Positions 17,158 to 17,588 of a stretch of 17,588 nucleotides of DNA are shown one piece after another. The notes beneath the pieces are model-generated. The model was not told the origin of the DNA and did no database searches. It saw only the letters and a program-made list of their open reading frames with translations. Made by a program: the position numbers and the translations under genes. This DNA comes from Streptomyces sp. NRRL WC-3618 (lineage in GTDB: Bacteria > Actinomycetota > Actinomycetes > Streptomycetales > Streptomycetaceae), in the NCBI RefSeq assembly GCF_001280005.1, contig NZ_LGDW01000060.1:1-17588 (forward strand). The letters run 5' to 3'. Within the stretch, counting starts at the first letter, position 1. Each line of letters starts with the position of its first letter.

Positions 17158-17181
17158 AAGTCCCGTGCAACCACGGGACTT
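17158..17181. terminator. Perfect 10-bp hairpin
   Basis: AAGTCCCGTG pairs with CACGGGACTT around a CAAC tetraloop. It lies beyond the transposase remnant and before the last promoter. No T-run follows on either strand. It may be a terminator or a leftover end of the vanished insertion sequence. Confidence 0.6.
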
Positions 17182-17237
17182 GAAGCCGCCCGGTTTCGGT
17201 CTGCGAATGTTTCGTCCCGTGAATTTCGCGAGAAGTA

Positions 17238-17265
17238 TTGACGCCGATCACTGGATCCTTATCAT
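17238..17265 (+). promoter_or_regulatory. Candidate promoter of the ricin-domain protein gene
   Basis: TTGACG (17238-17243) and TATCAT (17260-17265) are 16 bases apart, in an AT-richer stretch than the surroundings. Transcription from here would give a leader of about 115 bases to ATG 17388. A separate TTGACA at 17341 has no partner at acceptable spacing. Confidence 0.5.
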
Positions 17266-17387
17266 CCAATTGCTCGACACTTCGACCCTTGTTCGGCATA
17301 TCGGACGCGAGGGCCCCACCACACCGCCCCCGGACAGCCCTTGACAGGCTGAACCGGAGTCGCTTGCTCAAGGATAATGAGGTCCTG

Positions 17388-17588
17388 ATGCGCAGACGTA
17401 TTTTCAGTCGCAGACGTCCACCCGCGGTGTTCGCCGCCGTGGTCGCGGCCCTGGCCGCGTTGGCGGCGCTGCTCGTCGCCGCCCCGGCCCAGGCGGCCAC
17501 CACCAGCGACGTGCGCGGTGTTGCTTCCGGCAAGTGTCTCGACGTGTCGGGCTTCAGCCAGACCGACGGCGCGAACGTGCAGATCTGG
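17388..17588 (+). CDS. Secreted protein with ricin-type lectin domain, N-terminal part
   Basis: A frame opens at ATG 17388 with GAGG 5 bases upstream and runs off the right edge; 67 codons are present. Residues 1-37 form a long signal peptide: the basic MRRRIFSRRRPP, then a hydrophobic alanine-rich core ending APAQA. The mature part begins ATTSDVRGVASGKCLDVSGF and continues SQTDGANVQIW. The phrase G-K-C-L-D-V, then D-G-A-N-V-Q-I-W is the alpha repeat of a ricin B-type beta-trefoil (CBM13 lectin), usually attached to a secreted glycoside hydrolase. The rest, and hence the enzyme type, is outside the window. Confidence 0.85.
   Translation, partial: MRRRIFSRRRPPAVFAAVVAALAALAALLVAAPAQAATTSDVRGVASGKCLDVSGFSQTDGANVQIW

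Noticed and set aside
16941..17183. An 80-codon plus-strand frame
   Set aside because: It is antisense to the transposase remnant and its tail is Arg/His/Pro low-complexity sequence.
17341..17378. Promoter formed by TTGACA and GATAAT before the lectin gene
   Set aside because: The spacing is 26 bases, too long for a vegetative sigma factor; the GATAATGAGG stretch is better read as part of the ribosome site region.

Overview
The window is high-GC actinobacterial DNA and almost certainly comes from a Streptomyces chromosome. The grounds are codon third positions dominated by G/C, GTG starts, several genes without a visible Shine-Dalgarno site, the argCJBDR order, a DUF1918 gene and characteristic streptomycete intergenic repeats.

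Left part (1-1643): the 3' end of an unrecognised protein and its strong terminator, then a pyridoxamine-phosphate-oxidase-fold protein and a secreted YkuD-type L,D-transpeptidase separated by 3 bases. Next (1779-5140) is a compact three-gene operon for extracytoplasmic flavin electron transfer. It encodes a membrane ferric-reductase-like NAD(P)H:FAD protein, an exported protein with three FMN-binding domains that each carry an SGAS flavinylation motif, and the ApbE flavin transferase that would attach the FMN. The likely route is NAD(P)H to FAD to membrane heme to covalent FMN outside the membrane; the final acceptor is unknown. A three-copy GC-rich repeat (5141-5226) separates it from the convergent arginine operon.

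Middle (5275-10193, minus strand): the complete argC-argJ-argB-argD-argR operon. Its first four genes overlap by ATGA or GTGA. It is read from a well-formed promoter (TTGCAT, 17 bp, TATAGT) that overlaps ARG-box-like sequence, so ArgR, the last gene, would close a feedback loop on the operon. Upstream lie an 8-bp hairpin, the severed C-terminal tail of a short-chain dehydrogenase gene and a (CACCG)6 microsatellite.

Right part (10549-14820): a two-module VOC protein; a histidine-phosphatase-fold protein lacking both catalytic histidines; and a MocR-type (GntR-aminotransferase) regulator divergent from an EamA exporter. The two start codons of that pair overlap on the same CATG, and two perfect 10-bp direct repeats lie just inside the exporter gene. 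A DUF1918 gene follows.

Far right (14817-17588) looks like accessory DNA. A 199-bp palindromic MITE-like element sits between two convergent stop codons, and each CTAG end supplies one of them. A LysR regulator is divergent from an unusual RidA-ABM monooxygenase fusion. A frameshifted remnant of an IS1182-type transposase, a 10-bp-stem hairpin and the start of a secreted ricin-lectin-domain protein complete the window. I found no tRNA, rRNA or CRISPR array. The most system-like content is the triple-flavin operon; the less ordinary observations are the element in the shared stop site, the RidA-ABM fusion, the histidine-less phosphatase and the overlapping divergent starts.
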